Shown: positions 1-10,400, counted from the stretch's first letter. The stretch is DNA of 64,000 nt from Skeletonema tropicum (GCA_037178625.1 CM074131.1:2356001-2420000); one strand, 5' to 3'. Notes: generated by a model not told the origin, from the letters alone. Program-made: numbers and translations.

Positions 1-12
1 GCAGTCTTCAGT

Positions 13-960
13 CTACGGAGGATAAATATTGGCACAGACCATCTCATCTTCTCCATAGGCTCCACTTGGTTCCCAAATGCCATTGCCAATGTAAACGACC
101 TTCATGCAACTGATCGACATGTCTTCTACTCCGAGCTTACGGACGTCGTCTGGCAGCAACACTTCAACTGTGGGTGTGTCATAATTAGAAAGTAACCAAC
201 CTTCGCTGGTAATCTTTTCCACTGTCCATGGCATATCAGGCTCTAGTTTTTTACCAACGTTTGGCTCAGCTGAGTTAGTCGTATTAACTCTCTTGTTGCT
301 AGCCTTCCCTTCCAATAGCTTACGCCAGTAGTCATTTGCCAACAATTCGTTCAACTTTTGTTGCATGGTATCAGGCTCAAAAGTGAGGCCAGGACGTATT
401 GCACTGATAATTCGCTCAGCTTGTTCACCATCAGTAAGATATCCTTTCGCAACAAGGAAAGAAACAAGTTCAATCATACATTTCACTGCGAACTTTCTTT
501 CCTCCTGACCCATCATACATTTTCGAACGATGAAGTAGGTACAAAACTCTTCAATTTCGCCAATCAAAGTTTTGGCACCATGCGTCGTGCTGTACGCAGT
601 ACGAATCACTGACCTTTCTCCGTGTGGGAGTTCCCAATACTTGCACTCTGAGCAATCCCAACATCTGCCGAAGTGTTGACAGAAAAGACGAATCATATCG
701 GTGCGGTCGTCATTCGCAAAATCACCCTCGAATAGGAACGCAATCAAAATATCCTCGGCTGATGGTCCATCGGGATCTGCTTTGCATCGGCCCCGCAATT
801 CGTGTAGGCATGGACCGCTGAGCTGCGGTCGATGTGGGTGACAGTTTGAACAGATGTAGAAGTTGTCACGCGTCTCCCCTCCAAAGTACGACATCGTCCT
901 CGTATGCCGCTTCCCGAAGCACTCACTTGCCTCGTATTCATCCTTAGTGAGTTCCACCAT
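13..960 (-). CDS. Cys-rich hypothetical protein, tandem copy A
   Basis: Intact 315-aa ORF with ATG start. I do not recognise the family. The N-terminal half holds Cys/His clusters (YICSNCHPH; CLHELRGRC; FCQHFGRCWDCSEC) that could bind zinc. A helical middle follows (residues about 130-230), then a conserved C-terminal module of about 75 residues starting at MPWTVEKI and ending CANIYPP. No signal peptide or membrane segment is visible. The next gene (1322-2263, same strand) is a close paralogue over the full length, so this is a recent tandem duplication. The Cys clusters are partly variable between copies, and the C-terminal module is nearly identical. Function unknown. Confidence 0.8.
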   Translation of the reverse strand: MVELTKDEYEASECFGKRHTRTMSYFGGETRDNFYICSNCHPHRPQLSGPCLHELRGRCKADPDGPSAEDILIAFLFEGDFANDDRTDMIRLFCQHFGRCWDCSECKYWELPHGERSVIRTAYSTTHGAKTLIGEIEEFCTYFIVRKCMMGQEERKFAVKCMIELVSFLVAKGYLTDGEQAERIISAIRPGLTFEPDTMQQKLNELLANDYWRKLLEGKASNKRVNTTNSAEPNVGKKLEPDMPWTVEKITSEGWLLSNYDTPTVEVLLPDDVRKLGVEDMSISCMKVVYIGNGIWEPSGAYGEDEMVCANIYPP

Positions 961-1321
961 TATTTATTGGCTAAGCCTCTACAGTTGTGTCAGTGAATTC
1001 TTGTGGTTCGGTGTGGGGTAAGTAGCGTGCCATGCATTGCTCATGATGTCGTCATTTTTTTTGGATTTTTGATGTCAGTCCCATCTAAAGCTACTCCCAG
1101 TTGGTGCACTGTCTTCGGTGACTGATGGAGAACGAAAGCAGAGACGAAGATCACAGTGAATGTTGAATAGAGATATGTAATACTTTGTTGTTTACTGAGC
1201 AAGCTGAATGACAACTTTGTTGTTAAAATAACTTGTTTGCGCATTATACACATGTTGTATAGATCACTGAGAGCGAAGTGAGTGTATTCAAAGTACTGAA
1301 CCTTGCCTCGCAATCTACAGT

Positions 1322-2263
1322 CTACGGCGGATAAATATTGGCACAGACACTCTCATCATTTCCATAGGCTCCACTTGGTTCCCAAATGCCACTGCCAATG
1401 TAAACGACCTTCATGCAACTGATCGACATGTCTTCTACTCCGAGCTTACGGACGTCGTCTGGCAGCAACACTTCAACTGTGGGTGCGTCATAATTAGAAA
1501 GTAACCAACCTTTGCTGGTAATCTTTTCCACTGTCCATGGCATCTCAGGCTCTAGTTTTTTACCAACACTTGGCTCATCTGAGTTAGTCGTCTTAACTCT
1601 CTTGTTGCTAGCCTTTCCTTCCAACAGCTTACGCCAGTAGTCATTTGCCCACAATTCATCCAACTTTTGCTTTATGGTATCAGACTCCAAAGTGAAGCCA
1701 GGGCTGATTGCACTGATGATTCGCTCAGCTTTCTCACCATCAGTAAGATATCCTTTTGCAACAAGGAAAGAAACAAGCTCCATCATGCATAGTACGGTGA
1801 CCTTACGTTCCTCCTGATCCTGCCCACACTTTCGAACGATGAAGTAGGTACAAAACTCTACAATTTCACTAATCAAAGTTTTGACACCATGCGTCGTGCT
1901 GTACGCAGTACGAGTAATCGAGGGTTCTTCTCCGGAATATGGGAGTTCAAAATACTCACACCCTACGCAGTCCCAACATCTGCCAAAGTGCATACAAAAA
2001 AGACGAATCGTGTTGGTGCGGTTCTCATTCTCATCACCACCCTCCTCTAAGAACGCAGTCAAAACCTCCTCGGCGGAGGGTCCGTCGGGATCTTCTTCGC
2101 ATCGACCCCGCAATCTGTAGTCGCATGGACCGCTTGAAGGGAGACGTGGGTGACAGTTTGAACAGAGGTAGAAGTATGGGATCTTCTCACAGTCGATGAT
2201 CCCATGCCGCCGCTTCCCGAGGCACTCACTTGCCTCGTATTCATCCTTAGTGAGATCCGCCAT
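1322..2263 (-). CDS. Cys-rich hypothetical protein, tandem copy B
   Basis: Intact 313-aa ORF, paralogue of the gene at 13-960 in the same orientation. It keeps the Cys clusters (FYLCSNCHP, RGRCEEDPDGPSAE, FCMHFGRCWDCVGCEY) and the C-terminal module (MPWTVEKITSKGWLLSNYD...CANIYPP). Length is conserved with only small indels. Both copies being open suggests each is under selection or the duplication is recent. No recognised domain. A divergent zinc-binding protein of a lineage-specific family is an inference from the Cys spacing. Confidence 0.8.
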   Translation of the reverse strand: MADLTKDEYEASECLGKRRHGIIDCEKIPYFYLCSNCHPRLPSSGPCDYRLRGRCEEDPDGPSAEEVLTAFLEEGGDENENRTNTIRLFCMHFGRCWDCVGCEYFELPYSGEEPSITRTAYSTTHGVKTLISEIVEFCTYFIVRKCGQDQEERKVTVLCMMELVSFLVAKGYLTDGEKAERIISAISPGFTLESDTIKQKLDELWANDYWRKLLEGKASNKRVKTTNSDEPSVGKKLEPEMPWTVEKITSKGWLLSNYDAPTVEVLLPDDVRKLGVEDMSISCMKVVYIGSGIWEPSGAYGNDESVCANIYPP

Positions 2264-2694
2264 TCTTTATTGGCTACGCCTTTATAATACGTTGCTCAGT
2301 CTTCGTGGTTCGGTGAAAGGTAAATGAAGTCCGGTGTGGTTGGGGACTTCACACATAAGTTGTGGCATGGCATGGTCATTGTTTGCTTTTACTCCTATCT
2401 CGTTTTTTGAATTTTGAATCCCCGGCTGGCCCGATTACTAATTCCTCCATAGCTCTACGCATCACATCAAAGTACGTGACTTAGTAAAGGGATCAGCCTC
2501 GACTGTGAAGCTTGACTCCTATTTGTGACAAAAAGGAAGCAAGACAAAGCGAAGATCACAGCAGAGAATGAGAAAACTTTGTTGCTAAAATGATGAAGTT
2601 GATTGTGCATTTCATGTGTTGAATATGAATTTATGGCACCGAGAAGAAGAAAAATGCGGAGCAAAAATGATATGAAACCACTCTTTGTTCTTCC

Positions 2695-4083
2695 TCAAAC
2701 AGAATCACTCTGCTGTGTAGCCAAGTAAGATGCAAGCTCGTTCAGTCGCTTTCGTGGAACACTCCGTATAAAAAACGGTTCTGGGATATTCGGTCTTAGA
2801 AATCCTCCATCATCCATTCCCTTTGATCGTTTCAGAAAAGGCTCCAACACCCTGTTGCAAGATACCAGCAGGTATAAATCCTCTCCTGGGTCATACAAGC
2901 TCAGTAGACCGTCTTTGGACATTGCTGCAAATGTCTTTTGGAACAGCCGCTGCATATTTGCATCAGGTAGATTTGTGGATGATACTAAACTTCGTGCAAT
3001 GGATGATAAACGCACATCACTACATATCGATTGGAAAGTGAATAGAAATGGAGGAGGCATTGAATTCGCTTCTGCGCCGTACAAATCCATGCAATCCTCG
3101 GTGGCAGTTTGATGCAAACAGCTGCTAATATGTAGTAATTCTGACTCACAGTCTAACAAATGGTTCAGCACTGCATCGCGAAAACTAAACGTAGAATCCA
3201 ACGTCTCTAATGTTGCTTCACAATGACAGTAAAATAATGACTGTCGAAATCTCTGCGATGTTTGGCAACATTGTCTCTCTAGAACATTCTTTCTACCAAT
3301 AGTCGTACTATCTCCATCACGAAGTATCGACGAAGAAATCTTGTCTCCCAGCAGAGATAACACTTCTTTTCCATTCTTCATTGGGGAGTTATTGTTTCTT
3401 TTCGTTACTTCTTGTTCGACATTGATGCATTTTAACCAGTGCACTGATTCACCATTCCATACGTTTGCGATGGTTGTTTGTTTTTTATCAATTACACAGA
3501 CCGAAGTGGCATGAACTTCGCGCACACAACCAAATCTAACTTCCAGCTGTGTTGTTGTATTGTTGTCTGACGACAGAGTGGACCCTGCTGCACTGCTAGC
3601 ATCACCAGCTGTAAGTGTCTTTATCTTGCCCATGACCTCTACCGAATCACCAATATCATACCGCAACCTATTTCGATTTATTGATGTCTGATGTTGTGGC
3701 AGTAACGCTGGAAGATGAAATGCACTGTTGCTCGAAGATTCTTCCCAACACCGACAATCTATTGAGCCTGTTCCATCATCGATAACAATGAGAGTGCAGC
3801 CATTTGGACGCCTATCAATGGCAGTGACGACCCCTCTCAGTAATACCCTGGAAAGAGGGAAAATGTGCCATTGCTGCGTGTTTGTATCGCTCTCATGACG
3901 AGGGGCGATGAAACAGTCAACGCCATTGATGAGAGGCAGTGCCGTTAAATCGCCGATAGCTAGTCGTGTGTAGGACCAATACTGAGGAGATAGGCCAATG
4001 AGACGATAGTCGACGTCGGAAATAATTTCATCCCCATCTGCTGCATTGCCTTCTGTAGGAGCAGATGCTAACGCTTTGTCCAT
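2695..4083 (-). CDS. STN1: STN1-like CST-complex OB-fold protein
   Basis: Intact 462-aa ORF, ATG start. Residues about 30-120 (YWSYTRLAIGDL ... FPLSRVLLRGVVTAIDRR ... LIVIDDGTGSIDCRCWEE) match the STN1/OBFC1 OB-fold: a short lead-in, a V-x-G-x-V strand, then DDGTGxIxCxxW. STN1 works with CTC1 and TEN1 on single-stranded telomeric DNA and recruits DNA polymerase alpha-primase. The middle region carries a low-complexity acidic/Ser/Thr insertion within or after the OB-fold. The C-terminal 120 residues look helical and could correspond to the winged-helix region, but I cannot confirm that. No intron is needed. Another OB-fold protein of the RPA2 type is possible but fits less well. Confidence 0.65.
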   Translation of the reverse strand: MDKALASAPTEGNAADGDEIISDVDYRLIGLSPQYWSYTRLAIGDLTALPLINGVDCFIAPRHESDTNTQQWHIFPLSRVLLRGVVTAIDRRPNGCTLIVIDDGTGSIDCRCWEESSSNSAFHLPALLPQHQTSINRNRLRYDIGDSVEVMGKIKTLTAGDASSAAGSTLSSDNNTTTQLEVRFGCVREVHATSVCVIDKKQTTIANVWNGESVHWLKCINVEQEVTKRNNNSPMKNGKEVLSLLGDKISSSILRDGDSTTIGRKNVLERQCCQTSQRFRQSLFYCHCEATLETLDSTFSFRDAVLNHLLDCESELLHISSCLHQTATEDCMDLYGAEANSMPPPFLFTFQSICSDVRLSSIARSLVSSTNLPDANMQRLFQKTFAAMSKDGLLSLYDPGEDLYLLVSCNRVLEPFLKRSKGMDDGGFLRPNIPEPFFIRSVPRKRLNELASYLATQQSDSV

Positions 4084-4682
4084 TTGAGGGACACTACCGA
4101 GTATGGTATGTGTAGCGGTTGATTTTCACCATGTTGGATGTTTCATGTTACTCCCTCTGTCCCACAAAAAAGTATACATTTGAAGTTAATCGTAGTCCCA
4201 CAAAAAAGTATACCAATTAACTACTTATTCCTACGTCTAGTCCTACACAAAATGTCCGAGAGGCCCTCATCCACCTATCAGTTTTTCATTAGTGTTAAAT
4301 TTAAGGTTAATTAAACGTCTTTTATCACAATAGCATCACAAATATCCGCTTAACAACCTCCAACCTCTGTTTAATCGTAACCGCCGTGAAATTAGCTTTC
4401 CAACGGTGTGCGATAGCAAATTTCTCGACGAAAATTGATGAAATTTAAGCCAAATTAATTCGAAAAGTATACTTTTTGTGGGACAGAGGGAGTAGTTGAC
4501 CATCTTTTGTCGACTGTCGACTGAAGTGATCATGAGTCACGAGTACAGCGCGCCAACAATACATTATTTCATCTATCACCGCAAATCAAAACGTTGCTGT
4601 GCGTGCCGATCTGAATGATGTGAACATAAACAATATGGATTGACAAGAGATGATGGGGCATTAGAATTCTGCTATCCTTTCT
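4084..4682. other. Intergenic region carrying a MITE
   Basis: Non-coding interval between the divergent STN1-like gene and the secreted-protein gene. It contains the MITE at 4151-4492. The remaining roughly 190 bp before the downstream ATG presumably holds the promoter of the 4683 gene. No RNA gene seen. Confidence 0.6.
4151..4492. mobile_element. Stowaway-like MITE (TA target site)
   Basis: A 342-bp non-coding element bounded by inverted repeats. The left end reads CTCCCTCTGTCCCACAAAAA and the right end is its reverse complement, extending to GTATAC with one A fewer in the A-run. A TA dinucleotide sits immediately outside both ends (4149-4150 and 4493-4494). A second direct copy of GTCCCACAAAAAAGTATAC lies just inside the left end (about 4195-4213). 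The CTCCCTC(T/C)GTCCC terminus with TA duplication is the Stowaway (Tc1/mariner) MITE signature known from plants. No transposase is encoded. Confidence 0.85.
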
Positions 4683-6257
4683 ATGCAGATGGCAGCCATG
4701 ATACCGCGTTGTCGTGTACCTCCTCTTTGCAGTTTTTGCACAGCCATATTCATATGTGTCATTGTGCTTTCCATTCAAGTCAGTGTCCAAGCTACAAATA
4801 CAAATCCATCACAGCAATCGTTACAATCAACAAATCAACCATTTCATGGACATGTCGTCTCCAACTTTCTAAACCATCGCTGTGGGTCAACTTTCAAAGA
4901 ATCACCAAGGCCATCTGTGTGGACTTATGAAGGAACTTTAAGTGATCCTCTATCAGGCAAAGTTATCGCTGAAGTCGAAGGGTTGGAATTGGTGAAGCAG
5001 TTACCGACGATAACATCAGGCTCATGTAACAACAGTAATAAGGCAATCTTGAACAATCTCTGCACCAAAAATGTTCTATTTCCAAAAGATAAGATGGCAC
5101 AATCATCACAACCATCTTGGGACACAGCAACAACAATATTATCTCGAAAACTATTTTGCTATCGGCGGCCATCAAGCATGATTGATGCATCATCGGGAAA
5201 GGGCTATTCAGACTCCAAAGTCACGCCAAGCAAAACACTTTTACTGTCTATACGACTTCGTCCAGATGGACCACTGCGTTATTTATCCCCACTTGAAAAT
5301 ATGGCAGTATATGATTCAGCAATCACTTACATCACACGTAACAACGGACGAGAGATGGTTGTATTCACTGAGCTTGGAGGAGGTAAAGCTGACGACATCG
5401 AGGGATATGATATGAACGACGGTAAGAAGCACTACGTCATGGGATCTGCTCAGTGTGGTAGAGATGCATCCTCATTTAATTTTGCAATACAAGCCCTCAA
5501 AGGAATATTGAACAAGAACGGAGATCACGGGCCGATGCTACCTCCACTCAAACATGCTTCAAGTAATGGAAGCAACGAAGTAGTGATATCACCTCCAAGA
5601 TCACGACTTCTTCAATTTGGTAAAGGTGATGGAAGCAGTGCTGACGGGGCAACAGCATCGGAACGAAAGTATAGAACGGTTAGAGAGTCGTACTCTTATT
5701 CTATTCAGGATGGTGGCGGCAACGATGCTTCTGATATTTCAAAAGACAAACAACACGACAAAACGAGTAGATTTGATCTTCTTGGTCGGTTACGGAAACA
5801 ATCTGAACAACCAAGTTCAAAGACAGAAGAAATACAATCAAGCTGCACAGTCAAGTACATTCGCTATGGCGAGGCACCTCCTTGGTATGCTCCTGGACGC
5901 ATGTGTAATTTAGAGTTGCAAGGTAGGCGGTTAGCTGATGATGCGTCAACATCACAAGATCTTTCGCCATTGTTGTCCTGGGCGGCATCTAAATGCAAGC
6001 CGTCATTTTGGTCAGGATGGCCTGCGATTTCGCCAGCAAACACAAGTGACACACGTGACAACAAAGAGAATGCATTAGCACAACAAGCTATTCGATTGTT
6101 TAGCAACGAGAGCAGAAGGTTTATATTATCAAATGATGATTTAAGCGGCACCGAAGGAAGAAGTTGGGCTTCTACTGCAGAGAATACATTATCAAGAGTG
6201 CAGGGTCGTTTGAAGCGACTATCGAAATCATTCATTGTAAGCGAAGTTCCGAGATGA
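4683..6257 (+). CDS. Secreted or membrane-targeted protein of unknown function
   Basis: Intact 524-aa ORF. The N-terminus has a strong hydrophobic signal segment (residues about 14-36, ending SVQA). An ATG at residue 6 could also be the start. After the leader comes a region with several Cys (HRCGSTF, SGSC, NLCTKN, KLFCYRR), then a globular stretch (residues about 180-290: LLLSIRLRPDGPLRYLSP ... YVMGSAQCG), a Ser/Asp-rich linker, and a C-terminal part with CTVKYIRYGEAPPWYAPGRMC. I do not recognise the family. The signal peptide and paired Cys suggest an extracytoplasmic protein. Its stop lies 15 bp from the stop of the convergent SET gene. Confidence 0.7.
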   Translation: MQMAAMIPRCRVPPLCSFCTAIFICVIVLSIQVSVQATNTNPSQQSLQSTNQPFHGHVVSNFLNHRCGSTFKESPRPSVWTYEGTLSDPLSGKVIAEVEGLELVKQLPTITSGSCNNSNKAILNNLCTKNVLFPKDKMAQSSQPSWDTATTILSRKLFCYRRPSSMIDASSGKGYSDSKVTPSKTLLLSIRLRPDGPLRYLSPLENMAVYDSAITYITRNNGREMVVFTELGGGKADDIEGYDMNDGKKHYVMGSAQCGRDASSFNFAIQALKGILNKNGDHGPMLPPLKHASSNGSNEVVISPPRSRLLQFGKGDGSSADGATASERKYRTVRESYSYSIQDGGGNDASDISKDKQHDKTSRFDLLGRLRKQSEQPSSKTEEIQSSCTVKYIRYGEAPPWYAPGRMCNLELQGRRLADDASTSQDLSPLLSWAASKCKPSFWSGWPAISPANTSDTRDNKENALAQQAIRLFSNESRRFILSNDDLSGTEGRSWASTAENTLSRVQGRLKRLSKSFIVSEVPR

Positions 6258-6272
6258 GGAGAGTGTAGAGGG

Positions 6273-7392
6273 TCAACCTCCAATCATTCTGCTTTCTTCC
6301 CAGTATCTAGGTCCATATGAAATGAATAACTCCTCTCCAGCCTCTATATCTCTTTGCGCGATAACTGGACAATGCCACGTTCCTGGTTCTTTAATGTGCT
6401 CAAACTTGACGTTGCATTCTTCTTCCATTCGAGGATCATTGATATATCTTGCCAATACGGATTTGCATGGCAGGGCGTCCACAAAGCCGTCATTCATCCT
6501 GGCATGCTGAGAGAAACTAAAGTAAGAAATGGATGGGAAATACATAACATTGTCATATCAACAAGCTAAATGTACGAACCTTTGGCCAGCCATTTTGCAA
6601 CTTTAACACATATGCTCTATTCTGTAGTCGCTTCTGCGATTGATCTGCGGTAAGAAGAATGCATTGTTATGTTGAGCAGCTTTGTCGAAGAGTATCTTCG
6701 ACGATTTACATGTATATATCACTTACAATGATGACGATAGCCAGTATAGTGACAAACTGCTGTTCCTTTGGGAATAAAAGCTGTAGCAAACAACCCATTG
6801 CCTGCACCTTCAATAGTAGATGTTGCAACTCTCAAATGCCTCTCATGATCAGTACTTGGATGCGGTGGAAGGTTTTTGTTGATTTCATCTTGTGCCTCCA
6901 TAGTTCGCACAAGTAGTTTCCTCAAATCATCAGTTTTTGCTTCAAAAAGATCTTCGTCCTTTCCTGCATGTGCAGCATGATTGTTTGCATCAGCAAGAGA
7001 AGGCCTTATTCCTAATTCATGCCATTTCACAAGGTTTTCTAGACGACGGCATTGTGTTTGGAATAACTCAGAGTCATGATCATGCTCCTCTTCGGGATCT
7101 TGTCCTCCAGGGAATGCTTGTTGTTTTAATAGGCTTGCTTTTCGAGTGGTTTCTGCTTTCTTGGCAACAATCAAGATGTCAACTAGTTCATCCTGTTGAT
7201 TTGAATCGATGTCGGTATTATTTGTGCTATTACACTTGTCATCTTCACCGCCTCCAAAGTCAACATTTGAGAAGTCAACAAAGGCGAACTAGGTTGCAGC
7301 AGTTAGTGAGCATATCATTAGCAGGCAACCACTTTGTTTCAAGTGTCACTCACCGCTACGTCGCTGTCAACTGAAATATCGTCAGTAGACAT
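6273..7392 (-). CDS. SET-domain protein (putative protein-lysine methyltransferase)
   Basis: Four exons read on the minus strand: 7392-7354, 7288-6727, 6644-6580, 6506-6273 (299 aa). Introns of 64, 82 and 73 bp have GTGAGT/GTAAGT/GTTCGT donors and AG acceptors, and every junction keeps frame. The SET core runs from [18 protein letters not shown] (N-SET, cofactor side) through HYTG, then [13 protein letters not shown] and [12 protein letters not shown] (C-SET). The usual N-H pair is N-D here. The N-terminal half is acidic and probably a partner-binding region. SET enzymes methylate lysines of histones or other proteins using SAM; the substrate cannot be told from sequence. Convergent and almost abutting with the secreted-protein gene. 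Confidence 0.8.
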
Positions 7393-7811
7393 GGTTATAT
7401 TATCATGGTCAGCAACTTAATTATGGATGGATGGTATGGTAGGTTTTGTGCAATCATGGATGGTGCTGGCTGGTGTTGCGGACGAAAAGAATGGGAGGCT
7501 GCGTTTTGCGTGATAGCATTGGTTGAGTGAGGCGAAAAGTGTGGACAGACTTTCTACGGTACTCTTGCGTAGGAATATGATGTGCGAGTGACATCGCAAC
7601 AAACATACCATCTTCTTCGACTCATCCTAAAACATCTTCAGATGTGATTTCCAGCCATACTTGGCCTTGTCCTGCATTTTATTGCGTTACAAAGAAGATG
7701 AACGACAAATGCCCAGCTCTAATAATTAATTTTGACTTAGCTTTTAGCTTAGCATTACCTTACGATAGCAGGTGACAGAGAGAAACACGCGACTACATTT
7801 GACAATTCATT
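7393..7811. other. Intergenic, nothing recognised
   Basis: About 420 bp between the 5' end of the SET gene and the 3' end of the carrier gene. No convincing coding, RNA or repeat signal. It should hold the SET promoter and the carrier 3' UTR. Confidence 0.5.
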
Positions 7812-8903
7812 TTACGAGATCATGTCTAACATGTAGTCGTACACTGGAAGGATTGCAGCCGCCACCGGTCCTGCTCGGGCAACAGATATTGGCATTCCAC
7901 GATATAGAGATTGAAATCCGGAATCTCTCACCATTTGTTGTGCCAATCTTATCCCGTCCATGGTTGTCGGTAGCGATTGAGCATTGAGAGATTGCTTGTA
8001 CAGCCTTGACCTTATCACATCTGCAGGATAGATAAATGCCCAACAGACCATACCAGCTGATGCTGCACAAATCATGCGTTGTGGAATAGAAAGGTTAGCT
8101 GGTGACGCTGTATTGCTGCCGTCATCATTCTCGCGCTCAGACATGGAACGCTTCAAGAATTCATAGGTGAACATGTACAATGATCTCCCAAAGGCATCGC
8201 AGCAGAAATGAATACCAAAGCCAGTGTAGAAGTTTTGTAATTTCCCTATTGAACTTCCTCTTGACCAAGTATCCTGTATAGCTTTTCGGAAGCTCCATTG
8301 CATGATTTGTTGTTTTGTCTTGATAATAGTAACAGGTGAAGTGAGAAAACTAGTAGCACCACCTGATATAAACGATGCAATAGCAACATTTTCTAAATTG
8401 TCGTAGTGAAGATAATCGTCAGGAAGACAATTGCCAAGCATGACACCATTGTCATTTTCTCTTTGCAGTTGTCGTTCGTATAGCACTCTTCTTACAGAGT
8501 CATATACTGCGAAGTTGATCGATTGGATCAAGCCGACAGTTAATAACGGCCCTGTTACGCCTGCGTACAGCGAAGTTAACGAACGTTTTCCTGCTGCTGG
8601 TATTATATTCGAAGCCTGTACTCTCGGCGGTTGGGTTGAGGCCGCCGCTGCAGCGGCTGTAGAGGAAGCACGTGATATGACACTGTTCGAGCTATTCACA
8701 ACCTTCAAGCCGGGTCGACCACCACTTCCTGACGCTGATGAGGCAGTAGTCCCAGCATTTGCTGTTTGAAGCAAAACTTTAAGACTGTCCAACGGGTGCC
8801 CTATGATGATGCCACAAATACCGGCAGTATAGCCGGAGATCAACCCATTACGGATGGTCGTAGCTGAGTAGCTGCAGCTATGATCGTTTCCTTCCATCTC
8901 CAT
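7812..8903 (-). CDS. Mitochondrial carrier family (SLC25) protein
   Basis: Intact 363-aa ORF, ATG start. It has the three-fold carrier layout. Repeat 1: GYTAGICGIIIGHPLDSLKVLLQT, carrying PxDxxK. Repeat 2: SGGATSFLTSPVTIIKTKQQ, with P-V-T-I-I-K in place of the acidic residue. Repeat 3: SAGMVCWAFIYPADVIRSRL, carrying PxDxxR. A Ser/Ala/Gly-rich loop of about 50 residues is inserted between helices 1 and 2, longer than usual. Such proteins exchange metabolites across the inner mitochondrial membrane. The motifs resemble the carnitine/acylcarnitine-ornithine branch, but the substrate is not assignable. Confidence 0.9.
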   Translation of the reverse strand: MEMEGNDHSCSYSATTIRNGLISGYTAGICGIIIGHPLDSLKVLLQTANAGTTASSASGSGGRPGLKVVNSSNSVISRASSTAAAAAASTQPPRVQASNIIPAAGKRSLTSLYAGVTGPLLTVGLIQSINFAVYDSVRRVLYERQLQRENDNGVMLGNCLPDDYLHYDNLENVAIASFISGGATSFLTSPVTIIKTKQQIMQWSFRKAIQDTWSRGSSIGKLQNFYTGFGIHFCCDAFGRSLYMFTYEFLKRSMSERENDDGSNTASPANLSIPQRMICAASAGMVCWAFIYPADVIRSRLYKQSLNAQSLPTTMDGIRLAQQMVRDSGFQSLYRGMPISVARAGPVAAAILPVYDYMLDMIS

Positions 8904-9258
8904 CGTAGCTTATGACTTATGCTCCTTCCTGAGCGAGAATAATCTGATTAACTTTGTATTTATTTATTTATGAATGAACGCATGCGAACGCTAAGTACAA
9001 TAACGACGAGATATTATTTCAAGCAGGTTCAAGTTTATGATTATGTGAGAGGAAAGAGGAAAGTTCACGAAGTGAAAGTGCGTTAGACGTGGTGGAAGGT
9101 TGATGAAAAGCGCCGGCAGCAAGAGAAGGTCCCATTTGTGGAGGACTTTCATTTTTGATCTTGCATTGATTTTCCCATCTTGAATGAAATTGTTTACATG
9201 TGTTATGTGTTGCTGCATGCTGCACCGCCCGTCCACAGTCGCGGTCGATCGATCCACC
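8904..9258. other. Divergent intergenic region
   Basis: About 355 bp between the divergent carrier and BTB genes, so it likely holds both promoters. AT-rich near 8940-8970. An in-frame ATG at 9184 would lengthen the BTB protein by 25 mostly hydrophobic/Cys residues, but 9259 (ACCATGGC) is the better initiation context. Confidence 0.5.
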
Positions 9259-10400
9259 ATGGCATCAAGCAACGGAGCCGTCGCGACCCAAAAGGTAATC
9301 GGTCCCTTAGATCGCGTTGAATTGAACGTTGGTGGAGTTAGTTTTCATTCCACCGTCGCTACGTTAACTGCAAAGTCCAGCTACTTCGCATCGCTTTTAT
9401 CGGGCAATTACAAAGATACGGCTGGTGATGGCGTAACAAAAGTCTTTCTCGATCAAGACCCCGAGTCATTCCGCAAGTTGCTGGCGTTCATGCGAGAGGG
9501 GATGATTGATGCGACTTCATTGGACAGGGGTTCTTTACTGCTTGCAGAGTATCTACAAATGGATGAGCTGCTTGTGGCTGTCAAGGCACGAGCATATAAA
9601 AATCTTCAACCTGGTTCCTTGAAGATGGACGAAAGTGCAGCCGCAGATGAGTTTGATAAGAAATATGGTGGTATCAGAAATGCACTGGCAAGGGGTTACC
9701 TTCCTGGATATATCAAGGAAGAGCCCAAGCCCAAGGGAAAGAAGAAGCTTGCCGTTCTAAGTGATCCATTAGTGATTGTGACTACTACAGAATTCAGGGG
9801 CGAATGTAATAGAGAGAAAAGTAGCACATTATACAAGTGAATGAAGAAGGTGTAGAAGACGAGGTTCTCTTTGAAGATCTCCGGATAGTTGGTGCATTGA
9901 ACTGGCTTTACAGCAACGGATATACAGAACAATTGGAATTGATGTGATAGACGACAAGCATTTCGTTCACCCTTTCTATTACGTTCTCTGGATCTATGCC
10001 TGAAGCTGACGAAGGTAATCAGAATGAACTTGTTGTATTCACTCCAGAGGTCAACAACTTTAAAAATTGCAGCTCAAAAGAATTTGCTATGATTGGTTTC
10101 CCTTGTTTTGGTGATCCAGAAGGGGACATATTTGTCGTGGCAAGAGATCCAAATGGTGATGATCCTTCAATGACAATAAAAATAAGCAGCCCAGGGCAAG
10201 CTTGGCTAGGAAAGAATGGGTACACAACTTGCGAAACAGGATTGGAGAGGCTATTGAAAGACTGGATGAAAGGTAATGGAAATGTCATCGATGAAAACCT
10301 AATTGAAAGGAAAAGGAGTCGCTATCCATACAAGATCTATTCCAGAAAAAGATATCCCCTCGATGAGAAGGAAAACGATTCCGATCAAGAAATGATGTGA
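9259..10400 (+). CDS. BTB/POZ (T1-like) domain protein with frame breaks
   Basis: From the ATG at 9259 (context CCACCATGGC) the ORF gives a BTB fold of the KCTD/T1 type: DRVELNVGGVSFHSTVATL ... SYFASLLSGNY ... FLDQDPESFRKLLAFMREG, followed by a short basic tail (KPKGKKK). The frame closes at 9840, but coding-like sequence continues in other frames: EDEVLFEDLRIVGALNWLYSNGYTEQ (to about 9930), then DVIDDKHFVHPFYYVLWIYA (to 9993), then an ORF to 10400 (ADEGNQNELVVFTPEV...). One junction (about 9994) is a +1. The others are +2 or -1. I read this as one gene with sequence errors, or a decaying gene. BTB proteins usually mediate oligomerisation or cullin-3 adaptor functions. The C-terminal region is not recognised. 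Confidence 0.6.

Larger units (their letters stand above)
13..2560. repeat. Tandem gene duplication, period about 1.3 kb
   Basis: The two Cys-rich genes align end to end. The 961-1321 spacer also shares short blocks with 2264-2560: TGGTTCGGTG just upstream of each gene, and a GAAGATCACAG block at about 1147 and 2549. The duplicated unit therefore includes flanking sequence, as expected from unequal crossing-over. No other gene is seen in either spacer. Confidence 0.75.

Noticed and set aside
9184..9258. Upstream ATG of the BTB gene as a signal-peptide start
   Set aside because: The 25-residue extension is Cys-rich, lacks a normal cleavage site, and BTB proteins are cytosolic/nuclear. The ATG at 9259 has the better context.
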